DNA from: Motiliproteus sp036961355
Lineage (GTDB): Bacteria > Pseudomonadota > Gammaproteobacteria > Pseudomonadales > Balneatricaceae
NCBI GenBank assembly: GCA_036961355.1
Contig: JBALVL010000024.1
Span: forward strand, 10,203-74,202
Length of the DNA stretch: 64,000 nucleotides
Reading direction: 5' to 3'
The translations under genes and the position numbers were made by a program. Shown in pieces: positions 33,804-41,688 of this stretch. Position 1 is the first letter of the stretch. Each line of letters opens with the position of its first letter. Under the pieces are notes generated by a model. The model ran no database searches. It was not told the DNA's origin and was given only the letters and a program-made list of their open reading frames with translations.

Positions 33804-34457
33804 TTACTTCGCTGCGGTGTTGCTCACTTTGTCGCTGCTGCTGACGCCAGAGCTGCCGTGCTGTGTCTGGTTGTTGCTTTGCAGATTAGCCACATCACCC
33901 ACCTGCATACCCGACTGAATGCCGCCGATCTGGCTATTTCGCATGTTGCCGTAAGCCTGGTCACCGGTATGGCTCTGGATGCTGGGTGACAACAGGTTAT
34001 GACCGATGTGGCTGGTGCGGGTGTTCTGGTCAACCAGGCCGCCAACCCGGGTTCCGCCCTGCTTCTGCTTCATGCTGTGACCGCTTGCACTGCCGTAGTT
34101 ATTGGCATCCTGATTCACACCGCTGGAGTAGTTACGGTACTGGTTCAGGTTCTGATTGGCGTTGATCTTATCCTTGCGAATATCATATTTAACATCGGTA
34201 CGGTGATCGGTATTAATCTTGGTGCGAACGCTGTTATCCGCCTTGTAGTCGAGCGTGAAGTTACGCTTGAAACGCTTGCTGTTGTCGATATCGGTGTTGG
34301 ACTTGTTGCTGGTGTTAAAGCTGTTGCTGTAGTCGACCTTTCCCACCTTAAAGCCATAACCCAGCGGGTTGGCTTCAACGATGCCTGCGGTCATAACGAA
34401 CAGGGTAGCGACGGTTGCAATAGCGGTTTTATTGATTTTTTTATTGATGGCTTTCAT
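33804..34457 (-). CDS. Asn/Gln/Ser-rich secreted fibre-like protein, paralog 3
   Basis: A 217-residue exported protein, same length as paralog 2, with signal peptide (FVMTAGIVEANPLGYGF). The Asn/Lys/Asp-rich repeats (NSFNTSNKSNTDIDNSKRF, LDYKADNSVRTKINTDHRTD) give about 30-residue units, followed by the family block YSSGVNQDANNYGSASGH-SMKQKQGG and NSQIGGIQSGMQVGDVANLQ. The final SDKVSNTAAK matches paralog 2. No cysteine. It sits directly downstream of the sigma/protease/lipoprotein operon but has its own shared-motif promoter. Amyloid-type assembly is inferred from composition, repeat character and the CsgG-like partner. Confidence 0.82.
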   Translation of the reverse strand: MKAINKKINKTAIATVATLFVMTAGIVEANPLGYGFKVGKVDYSNSFNTSNKSNTDIDNSKRFKRNFTLDYKADNSVRTKINTDHRTDVKYDIRKDKINANQNLNQYRNYSSGVNQDANNYGSASGHSMKQKQGGTRVGGLVDQNTRTSHIGHNLLSPSIQSHTGDQAYGNMRNSQIGGIQSGMQVGDVANLQSNNQTQHGSSGVSSSDKVSNTAAK

Positions 34458-34503
34458 GATTATTTCCTCATTGTTTAGGGGACTAACGTTGTGGTTACAG
34501 ACG

Positions 34504-34534
34504 GTAAGTAACAGCCAAATGTCGAGGGGTTCAA
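34504..34534 (-). promoter_or_regulatory. Shared ECF-type promoter motif, copy D (paralog 3)
   Basis: Minus-strand TTGAACC, 15 bases, GTTACTTAC, ending 47 bases upstream of the ATG at 34457. The 34535-34754 stretch up to the lipoprotein stop contains no gene I can support. Confidence 0.75.
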
Positions 34535-34754
34535 AGAAAATTCAAAAACATCACCACATGCTTAAAAAAATCAATGGTAGCCAATAAAAACAATGAGATA
34601 GGAGATTGTAATTATTACTGATTTCTCGCCAGAACAGCGACATCAAGAATGAGGCGACGATGGCAGTGCCTAAAAAGAGGAGAAAAAGGGAGAAGGGAAA
34701 GGCCGAACAGGCTGGCGCTTCAGCAGCCGACTATAGCCGCCTCTAGATAAACAA

Positions 34755-35966
34755 CTACAGCCGGCTAAACTTAAGCAGGTCACCAGCGCCCTGTTCCATC
34801 CTAAACGGCAGGGCGCGAGTAACGTAACGACCGTCCACCACCCGGGTGACGTGGACCACCGCGACCGAGTTTCCATCAAACAGGTTGGCCGCATCCACCT
34901 TATCGAACTGACTACCCAGACCGCGCACCCCCGACGAGGGTGAGGAGAACCCCATCTGCTGCCAGATCGGTTGCGGCAGGTCCTTGAGCAGGCCCTGCTG
35001 GTATTCACCCAACGCCTTGGCGTCAGTCATGTTGATGCTGCCCTTGGCGAGATCAAACTCACCGCTCTTGTGAAATCCGCCGGAGGTGGTTTGCTCCGAC
35101 ACCAGGCTGTCATTTTGGTAGTGACTCTCGGTCTTGGTCCAGCTGACCGACAGTGACCACTCCACCCACATACGGTAGTTGAGGTAGCGATTGGGGAAGG
35201 TGCGTTTGCAGTCCTTGCGCTCAAGATAGACGGCATGAAAGGTCGAATTGTCCGGCGCCGAATCGATGTCGGTACTCAGCAACAGGCCCTTGTCGGTTAA
35301 TCGACCGGAAATGGTCATCTCGGTATCGCTGAGTTGATCATGAAATACCTGGCGGGCGGATTCGGGAATGGGATCGCTGACCGTGGGCGGGGCGTCGGGT
35401 TCATCATCCACATCACCACCACCGAAGCTGCCAAACAGCGCCCGGCCGAGTGCCCCCATCGCAGCGGACTTTATCTGGCCGGTCAGCCAAGCTTCCTTGG
35501 GGCCAAGATCCAGCGACGAGGCGGACAGCTCGCTGGCGCAGGGGCCTTGCCGCGTCTGTTGAGATGCCGTCTGCAGCGACGAGCCGCCGGTTTGGCCCGT
35601 GGCGGCCGGGACAAACATGATGGTTGGCGGCGCTGGGGTCGCAGCCAGAGGGCCGGGGTTCAGTTCGGATGGCACCACCAGTTTCGGCCAGGCTTGGCCG
35701 GGCCCGTAGCTGAAATCGCCCTTGGCACTGTCATAACCGGTTACCGCTGGCGACTTGGCAGCCAGGGGTTGAGCGCTCTGCTCCGCCGATTTTTTAGCCG
35801 CAGTTTGCTTAGCCTCAGCTTGCTTGGCCTCGACCGGCTGAGTTTCGGCCTGCTTAGGCGATGCCGAGGCTGGGTCGCTATTCTTTACCGGAGTCGGTTG
35901 GCATCCGGTCAGACTGCCACCCACCACCACGGCGAGAACACCGACAGTGATACCCTGGATATTCAT
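34755..35966 (-). CDS. Lipoprotein of the sigma/subtilase operon, unknown function
   Basis: From the ATG at 35966 (GGAGGCGGCTT in front, ATGA overlap with the protease stop) the protein has 403 residues. It has a lipobox GSLTGC (Cys22), an Ala/Lys/Glu-rich spacer (KQAEAKQTAAKKSAEQSAQ), a Pro-rich segment, a Gly-rich hydrophobic stretch LGRALFGSFGGGDVDDEP, and a C-terminal beta-rich domain of about 200 residues with CKRTFPNRYLNYRMWVEWSLSVSW and NSVAVVHVTRVVDGRYVTRALPF. I know no family for it. As an outer- or inner-membrane lipoprotein made with the two proteases it may anchor or regulate them. Confidence 0.8.
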   Translation of the reverse strand: MNIQGITVGVLAVVVGGSLTGCQPTPVKNSDPASASPKQAETQPVEAKQAEAKQTAAKKSAEQSAQPLAAKSPAVTGYDSAKGDFSYGPGQAWPKLVVPSELNPGPLAATPAPPTIMFVPAATGQTGGSSLQTASQQTRQGPCASELSASSLDLGPKEAWLTGQIKSAAMGALGRALFGSFGGGDVDDEPDAPPTVSDPIPESARQVFHDQLSDTEMTISGRLTDKGLLLSTDIDSAPDNSTFHAVYLERKDCKRTFPNRYLNYRMWVEWSLSVSWTKTESHYQNDSLVSEQTTSGGFHKSGEFDLAKGSINMTDAKALGEYQQGLLKDLPQPIWQQMGFSSPSSGVRGLGSQFDKVDAANLFDGNSVAVVHVTRVVDGRYVTRALPFRMEQGAGDLLKFSRL

Positions 35967-37831
35967 AAGCCGCCTCCGCAAAGCTCATCCAGACCGGACA
36001 GCTCGCCTAGGTCGGCCAGATCCCGCGCGGTACCACAAGCATCCACCAGCCCGGCGCCGTACTCTGCATCCCTGCCCTCAATTCCTAGGTCATGACTGTG
36101 CAACTCCAGCATGCGAGCCAGATCCGCCGCCCGCGCCTGGGGATTGACCTGCAACAGCAAAGCGGCAATGCCACTGGCATGAGCGGTCGCCATCGAGGTC
36201 CCCGACAGCATCGGCTGACCGTTGCCCGGACCGGCAGTGATCACATCCACCCCCGGCGCTGCGATCTGTACATAATCACCACGGTTAGCATTGGCGTAAA
36301 GCTGCCGCTCGGCATCAACCGCAGTGACCGCCAGGCTTTCGGGCCAAGCGGCGGGATACACCGGTCGCGCGTTGGGTCCGCCGTTACCGGCAGCGGCCAG
36401 CACCAGAATGCCACGCGCTGCCGCCGCCTTGATCAGTCGTTCCATCAGCGGTGAGGGTGGTCCACCGAGGCTCATGTTGATCAACGGGATATCGCGACTG
36501 ATCGCCTCGTCCAGCGCCTTGATCAGACTGCTACTCCAGCATTGCGCCGCCAGCCCGCCCGGTTGCCGTGGCTGGCAGGCTTTGAAGCTGTAGATCTCCA
36601 CCCCGGGAGCCACGCCTGAGGCGCCGATGCCATTGCCGCGAGCGCCGGCGATGATCGCCGCCACGCCGGTTCCGTGAGCATCCGCCGAGTAGCCCCGGCC
36701 GCTAAAGTCGGTCTGTTCGACCACCGCGTGACGCAGCTCCGGGTGACTGACGTCGATGCCGGTATCGATCACCGCCAGCTTCACTTGAGCGCCGGAATAA
36801 CGGGGTGTCAGCTGCGCGGCACCAGTCAGGGTCGGTCCGTAATTGAACAGCTCCAGCGGATCGCCGTAGGCGGCCGATATCGACTCGACGGCGGTGCTAA
36901 CTGTGACACCTTCTTTAGCATCAGCTCCTTCTGCTTTAACGCTACCTTCAGCACCTTCAGAAATAGTGCTGCCAGGTGCCGTGGTCGTGTTGATCGTTGT
37001 GGCCGTGGCGTGGCTATCGAGGGTGAAATAGACCACGTCCTTCTGCACCCCCAGTACCGACTGAACACTGCCCAGCAGATCGACCAGACCGTCCAGCGTC
37101 GCGCTGCTACCGGCGGGGCGCAACAACCGAACCAGACGATCGCCGGTACTCTTCAGTTCGGTCACCTCCAGCACCTGCAGCCCCTGACTGTCGGCGAAGT
37201 CGGACACCGAAATTCCACCATTAGTACCGTCGCTGGGTAACAGCACCACCAGCTGATTGGGGCGCCAATGGGGCTTGAGGTACTCCGCCGGGGTCTCTTC
37301 GCTCTGGCACGGCCGGGCCAGTTGCAGCGACCAGCAGGCCGGATCGGTGCCCGCTGGCAGTGAACCGTCCCAAGGCAGCGCCTCACGGTTAGCCGGACAA
37401 CTGTCTGGACGCCCGGCCAGAATCGTTTTCAGGTCCGGGGCTCTGGGGGTCAACCAGCCCTGTCCACCCTCGGGCAGAGTGCCCATCAGGTTGAGACTCT
37501 GAATACTCTGGCAGCTGTCGCTCAGACACTGGGCGGCCAGCGGGTTGGTCGGGTCACACTGACCCTGCAACTGCTGCCACTGGCCCTCGTCGGCGCGAAA
37601 ACTGACAAACTGCCGCCCGTCGCTGCCGCGCTGAACCTGCGCGCCCTGAATACCCCGTTGCCGGGCCCACTCTCCCGCCACCCAGTCACCGGGCAGCGAT
37701 AGGCTACGCATCGGTTGCTGATGAGATTTGATCTGCTGTGGCTGATCCCAGCTCCAGGCCAGCCCCGCATAGAGCATCATTAACAACCATATCCACAACG
37801 ACGGCCACGGACTGCGCCCTAAGGGTTTCAT
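35963..37831 (-). CDS. Subtilisin-like serine protease (S8), second of pair
   Basis: A 622-residue secreted protease. After the signal sequence (IWLLMMLYAGLAWSW) comes a Cys-containing N-terminal region of about 330 residues with no match I know, part of which (about 185-270: PNQLVVLLPSDG, GLQVLEVTEL) looks like an I9-type inhibitor propeptide. The S8 catalytic domain follows with Asp356 in VIDTGID, His386 in DAHGTGVA, oxyanion Asn483 in AAGNGG and Ser546 in SGTSMATAH. A poly-Gly end (ELCGGGL) closes it. Start and stop overlap its neighbours by four bases. Processing of the secreted fibre proteins or of the anti-sigma protein would be plausible targets. Confidence 0.9.
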   Translation of the reverse strand: MKPLGRSPWPSLWIWLLMMLYAGLAWSWDQPQQIKSHQQPMRSLSLPGDWVAGEWARQRGIQGAQVQRGSDGRQFVSFRADEGQWQQLQGQCDPTNPLAAQCLSDSCQSIQSLNLMGTLPEGGQGWLTPRAPDLKTILAGRPDSCPANREALPWDGSLPAGTDPACWSLQLARPCQSEETPAEYLKPHWRPNQLVVLLPSDGTNGGISVSDFADSQGLQVLEVTELKSTGDRLVRLLRPAGSSATLDGLVDLLGSVQSVLGVQKDVVYFTLDSHATATTINTTTAPGSTISEGAEGSVKAEGADAKEGVTVSTAVESISAAYGDPLELFNYGPTLTGAAQLTPRYSGAQVKLAVIDTGIDVSHPELRHAVVEQTDFSGRGYSADAHGTGVAAIIAGARGNGIGASGVAPGVEIYSFKACQPRQPGGLAAQCWSSSLIKALDEAISRDIPLINMSLGGPPSPLMERLIKAAAARGILVLAAAGNGGPNARPVYPAAWPESLAVTAVDAERQLYANANRGDYVQIAAPGVDVITAGPGNGQPMLSGTSMATAHASGIAALLLQVNPQARAADLARMLELHSHDLGIEGRDAEYGAGLVDACGTARDLADLGELSGLDELCGGGL

Positions 37832-39357
37832 GGTGCACCTCCCGGCAGCTGCAGCTGTAACCGGCTTTCACGGGTACTGCCGTCCCGATGCTCGGTGATC
37901 AGACGCAAGGTCATCAACTGGCCCTTGGGCAGCGAATTGGCATCGAGGCTCAGCAGCGGCTGATTGCGTAGCGGTTGGCTAATCGGTTGCGCCAGCAGCG
38001 GTTGCCAACTTTGCGGGGCCTCGCCCATACCGTAATCGACCTGTGCCTGGAAGAAACTATCGGCGTCGGTGGTGCCCACCACCACCAGCTGCTGCGCGGC
38101 GTTCAGCTCGGCACGTTGCAGCCGGGCCTCGACGAAGTGTTCAGGCGAAGCCTTAAGCGCAGCCTCAGCGTCCAGCAAACCGTAGCCGTGGTTCTGATCA
38201 ATTCCCCGCGGCCCGAGATCACGGGCAGAGTGCAGCAACATGCGCTGTAATTGGGGCGGTTTCAGCCAAGGATCCCGCCCCAGAATCAGCGCCGCCAGCC
38301 CGGTCACATGAGGCGCGGCAAAGGAGGTCCCGGTGGCGCGATAGTAGTGCTGCTGGACAATAGCGCTAGCGGGCGTATACCCCGCCACACCGTTGCGGCG
38401 CAGAAAATCACTACCTTGGGCCCGCAACGACAGCACGTTGACCCCCGGCGCCACCAGATCCAGGGCCGGACCCCAGTCACTGAACAGTGCCCGCTGGCCG
38501 TCTGGTGTCACCGCACCGACCACCAACACCCGCTCCAGCTGCTCATATCCACGATCCGAGTCACCCCGAGCCTGGTTGCCAGCGGCGGTGATCACCACCA
38601 CCTCGCGATCGAGGGCGTAATTGATGGCATCCAGTTCCACCGCGCCCGGTTCTTGGCCGCCCAGACTCAGATGGATCAGGCGCGCGCCTTTGTCGGTAGC
38701 GTAACGAACCGCCTGGGCAATGTGGCTGCCGCTGGCGTGGCCGCTGGCATCAACCACTTTCAGAACCATCAGCCGCGCGTTGGGGGCAATGCCCGAGATC
38801 CCGATACCGTTGTCACGGCCAGCGGCGATGATCCCGGCAATGTGGGTGCCGTGTCCGTGATCGTCCCAGGGACTGTTGCTGCGGGCAACGAAGTTCCAAC
38901 CGATCAAGTCATCGATCAAGCCGTTGCCGTCATCGTCACGGCCATTAGCCCGCTCGTCCGGATTACGCCACAGCTGTTCTACGGGTAGGTCGGGGTGGCT
39001 GTAATCTACGCCGCTATCGATCAGCGCCACAATCACCGGTTTAAGCTGCTCAGGAAAGGCGGCGCTCGGTATACCCTCTTCGCTAACCAGGCCGATGTGG
39101 CTCAACCCCCACTGGTCACCGTAGCTCTGGTCCCAGCTGCCACGGCTACTGAGCAGCGGGTCATTTAGAGGTAAATCGTTGAGCGGCGTTGTTTTCTCTA
39201 CAGAGGGCGCTATGGGCGTAGATCCGAAGGCAGCCGCAAATGGATTGGCAGCAGACGCGCCGGTCGCCGGCGTGTTGGTTACAGGCTGTATCTCCGGTTC
39301 CTGAGCCGAGACCGCAGCGGCCAGGGCCAGCAACAGTGCGGCCAGGGTCAACTTCAT
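37828..39357 (-). CDS. Subtilisin-like serine protease (S8), first of pair
   Basis: A 509-residue secreted S8 protease with signal peptide (LALAAAVSAQEP), a short Thr/Pro/Asn-rich pro-region, and a complete catalytic domain: Asp114 in ALIDSGVD, His169 in DHGHGTH, Asn261 in AAGNQA and Ser345 in GTSFAAPH. There is a Ca-binding-like DERANGRDDDGNGLIDD insert and a C-terminal beta domain of about 110 residues. It lacks the large N-terminal region of the downstream protease. It overlaps the anti-sigma gene by four bases, so its synthesis is tied to the sigma factor. Confidence 0.92.
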   Translation of the reverse strand: MKLTLAALLLALAAAVSAQEPEIQPVTNTPATGASAANPFAAAFGSTPIAPSVEKTTPLNDLPLNDPLLSSRGSWDQSYGDQWGLSHIGLVSEEGIPSAAFPEQLKPVIVALIDSGVDYSHPDLPVEQLWRNPDERANGRDDDGNGLIDDLIGWNFVARSNSPWDDHGHGTHIAGIIAAGRDNGIGISGIAPNARLMVLKVVDASGHASGSHIAQAVRYATDKGARLIHLSLGGQEPGAVELDAINYALDREVVVITAAGNQARGDSDRGYEQLERVLVVGAVTPDGQRALFSDWGPALDLVAPGVNVLSLRAQGSDFLRRNGVAGYTPASAIVQQHYYRATGTSFAAPHVTGLAALILGRDPWLKPPQLQRMLLHSARDLGPRGIDQNHGYGLLDAEAALKASPEHFVEARLQRAELNAAQQLVVVGTTDADSFFQAQVDYGMGEAPQSWQPLLAQPISQPLRNQPLLSLDANSLPKGQLMTLRLITEHRDGSTRESRLQLQLPGGAP

Positions 39358-40022
39358 GGCTCAGTTCTCTGTAGGTAGAGCACCGATGGGTGGACTTGCA
39401 GCGCCGCTAGCCGAGCCTCGAGCTGATCGTCTTGTGGCAGCTGGATGCGATAGGTACCTATGGCGGAGGGGCCATCAACGATGACGGCGCTCTGCGCGCG
39501 CAGCAGCGCCTGAAGCTCGGCCAGGCTGATCTCAGGGTTGAGACCGATAGTCGCCTGCGTGCCTGCTGTAACCGCGGTAGGCGTCGACCCAGACAGCACT
39601 TGGTAGCCCTCATCGGTTTCGCCGGGCAGCAGCATCACCGCGCTCAGGGCCACCACTAGGCCTAATTGGGAGACCATCGCTACCCGTGCGAACGCCGGGG
39701 TCAGGTCCCACTTCAACGTCTCGGCGCACCAATTTTGCAACCGCTCTAACAGAGAGGCAGGGGCCTGACGCTCGACCGTCTCGTTGGCAACCTCTTCGAT
39801 CTCGATCCGAGCCATTAACTTATCAAAACCCGCCTGTGCGTTGAATACCGGCTCCTCGGCACCCACCTCGCCAACGCTCTGCTGCATAAATTCGTACTCA
39901 GCCAACTGCTGCTGGGCCTCGGGATTGTTCTCCAACCAGACCTCAACCTCGCGCCGTTCGGCATCATCCAAACTTCCGTTGGCGTACCAGGCCAGTCGCT
40001 CATCCATTTTGTATTCACTCAT
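39354..40022 (-). CDS. Membrane anti-sigma factor
   Basis: The 222-residue protein has an N-terminal cytoplasmic domain of the anti-sigma kind (DERLAWYANGSLDDAERREVEVWLENNPEAQQQLAEYE, residues about 7-45) without the zinc-binding His/Cys set, then one membrane helix (VAMVSQLGLVVALSAVMLLPG, about 123-143) and a periplasmic domain ending in YRIQLPQDDQLEARLAALQ. It lies directly after an ECF sigma gene with an ATGA overlap and GGAGGTG in front. It would hold the sigma factor at the membrane and release it on an envelope signal; the downstream proteases may take part in its cleavage. Confidence 0.85.
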   Translation of the reverse strand: MSEYKMDERLAWYANGSLDDAERREVEVWLENNPEAQQQLAEYEFMQQSVGEVGAEEPVFNAQAGFDKLMARIEIEEVANETVERQAPASLLERLQNWCAETLKWDLTPAFARVAMVSQLGLVVALSAVMLLPGETDEGYQVLSGSTPTAVTAGTQATIGLNPEISLAELQALLRAQSAVIVDGPSAIGTYRIQLPQDDQLEARLAALQVHPSVLYLQRTEP

Positions 40023-40606
40023 GTCACACCTCCCACTTCAGTCTCGGACAGCCCTAGGTTGGTTAACCAGGGTTTAAGCTTGGCCTTGGCATGGTACATC
40101 CGAGTTTTTACCGTATTTTCAGGGCACTGCAGAATGTCAGCAATCTCTTTGTAGGAACAGTCGTGGAAAAAGGTCAGCTCGACCACTTCCCGATGTTCGT
40201 CCGACAACCGTGCGATGGCCTGCCTCATCAGCGCCCGAAGCTGCTCGTGGCTCTTGGCAGCGCTCGCATCTTCGCGTTCGTCCACCGCCTCGGGGGCCTG
40301 GCTCAGCTCAACGGTATCGAGCTTTTTGCCCCGCACCGCATTGAGGGTGCGAAAGCGGGCGATACCCAGAATCCAGGTAGACGGCGATGAACGCCCCTCA
40401 AAACTGGCCGCACTCTTCCAAATTTCCATCATCACGTCGTTGACCAGCTCCTCGGCTTTGGCTTCGTCTTTCATCATCCGAATCACGAAGCGGAAAATAC
40501 GCGAAGCATAACGCTGATATAGCTGCTCCAACGCGGCCTTATCGCCTTTTCCAATACGATGAATCCATGCAACCTCTTCAGCAGCAGGTTCATTGGCAGT
40601 ATCCAT
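40019..40606 (-). CDS. ECF-family RNA polymerase sigma factor
   Basis: From the ATG at 40606 (GGAGGTGCCTATTG upstream) the protein has 195 residues with sigma region 2 (LEQLYQRYASRIFRFVIRMM..AEELVNDVMMEIWKSAASFEG, then STWILGIARFRTLNAVR) and region 4 (LSDEHREVVELTFFHDCSYKEIADILQCPENTVKTRMYHAKAKLKPWL). It probably recognises the shared TGAACC-N15-GTTACCTAC promoters at the five sites in this region, including that upstream of its own operon. No copy of the motif lies directly in front of this gene, so transcription likely starts at 41179 and runs through the small gene at 40926. Confidence 0.92.
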   Translation of the reverse strand: MDTANEPAAEEVAWIHRIGKGDKAALEQLYQRYASRIFRFVIRMMKDEAKAEELVNDVMMEIWKSAASFEGRSSPSTWILGIARFRTLNAVRGKKLDTVELSQAPEAVDEREDASAAKSHEQLRALMRQAIARLSDEHREVVELTFFHDCSYKEIADILQCPENTVKTRMYHAKAKLKPWLTNLGLSETEVGGVT

Positions 40607-40772
40607 CAATAGGCACCTCCGTCAACGAGCGACGTTTACGCAACGATAACTGGCTGCATTTAAACGGCAACGTCGATATAGATCTGCTGAGAGAGCCGGC
40701 GACACCGCCGTACAGAAGGTGAAGTTCACCGGTTTCCTGTCGGCCTCATCGCACAGATGCCGGGGTGTAGGG

Positions 40773-40794
40773 CCGACCCGTTGGCCTGGGTCGG
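40773..40794 (-). terminator. Hairpin between the 69-residue gene and the sigma gene
   Basis: CCGACCC and GGGTCGG pair across an eight-base loop, with no T tract on either strand. In the 316-base gap 40610-40925 it may attenuate read-through from promoter B to the sigma factor gene. I see nothing else in the gap. Confidence 0.4.
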
Positions 40795-40925
40795 TGCGAT
40801 TTGAGACTAGTTTCAGCTTAGGAAGCTTGCTCCGGTTTTGCCAATTCTGGCCTGTTTTAACTGGTAATGTTGGTAACCGCATTGGCTTATACCCGCCGTT
40901 GTTAATCGTAGTGTCTGCGTATCTC

Positions 40926-41135
40926 TTAGATGGCAAAATCCTCTTGAATCGCCAGTGACATACCGCCGTAGCTAGGGCTGGTCTGGCTCAAAGCTCGCAG
41001 TGCGCGAAGGCAGTGCATGTTGCTCAATTCTTGCTGCAGGCGTTCGAAGTCGGAGCGATCGATAAGCAGTGCTTCGTTGATTTGACCTTTGCTGCGTAGG
41101 CGGTGAACGAGTTCGTAAAGGCGTGTGCTGATCAT
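40926..41135 (-). CDS. Small protein at the head of the sigma operon
   Basis: A 69-residue protein, probably cytoplasmic and helical (STRLYELVHRLRSKGQINEALLIDRSDFERLQQELSNMHCL). I do not recognise it. It is supported by a near-ideal ribosome site (AAGGAGTCAGTC-ATG) and by the shared promoter motif 44 bases upstream, so it is most likely the first gene of the sigma/anti-sigma/protease transcript. It could be a regulator of the sigma factor. Confidence 0.65.
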   Translation of the reverse strand: MISTRLYELVHRLRSKGQINEALLIDRSDFERLQQELSNMHCLRALRALSQTSPSYGGMSLAIQEDFAI

Positions 41136-41178
41136 GACTGACTCCTTGGCGCTGGGCGCTTTGTGTCTCTGTTGCCAC

Positions 41179-41209
41179 GTAGGTAACGGCTAGACGCAAC
41201 CAGGTTCAA
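41179..41209 (-). promoter_or_regulatory. Shared ECF-type promoter motif, copy B (sigma operon)
   Basis: Minus-strand TTGAACC, 15 bases, GTTACCTAC: a perfect consensus copy, ending 44 bases upstream of the ATG at 41135. With copy A it also shares the flanking GCTAGCCGTTACCTAC-like bases. Its presence here suggests autoregulation of the sigma operon. Confidence 0.78.
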
Positions 41210-41309
41210 AAAAGAAGAGGGAGGGCGAAAGCTGGTCGTTTATAAATTCGAAGGGGAAAACGGTACCTGATTACCCAGCAAGCTCTGCCGAGAACCGCAC
41301 TTGTAGCCG

Positions 41310-41529
41310 GTAGGAGCCCAGTCCTCTGGGCGATATTTTGATCTTTTGATCTTTTGGTCTTTTGGTCTTTTGGTCTTTTGGTCTTTTGGCTTCAAGGATG
41401 AAACATTGTCGCCAATCCGATACTAGCGGGACCGCTAGCCACGGTCAGAGATGACAGCCTGTGGCATCTGTCCTGAAGGCATAGGCGCTGTAAGTCGGTA
41501 AAGATCGCCGAGGGGACTCGGCTCCTACA
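41310..41529. repeat. REPIN-like element A with an octamer array
   Basis: Two REP-like sequences face each other: GTAGGAGCCCAGTCCTCTGG-GCGAT at 41310-41334 and ATCGCCGAGGGGACTCGGCT-CCTAC at 41504-41528. Each starts GTAGGAGC and holds a small hairpin, like Pseudomonas REP units. Inside, 41335-41389 is an array of about six and a half eight-base units (TTTTGATC/TTTTGGTC). The same element occurs in opposite orientation at 63228-63398 with only two to three units. No RAYT transposase is seen here. The rest of the 41136-41688 gap holds promoter B and no gene. Confidence 0.85.
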
Positions 41530-41688
41530 TCGACCACTGTGCAGACGCGGCTGTGTGATGACTTTAGCTGAGCATTGGGGATAATCAGGAAACGGCAATA
41601 AATAGCAAACAAGTAATGTCCGTTCACCAGCACTTCGTAGGTACCGTTATGCTAGTGTTGACCGCTTTGTAATCTAACGGTTTTTATT

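Noticed and set aside
41335..41389. Short repeats that could suggest a CRISPR array
   Set aside because: The unit is only eight bases and has no spacers; it is a simple tandem array within a REPIN-like element.
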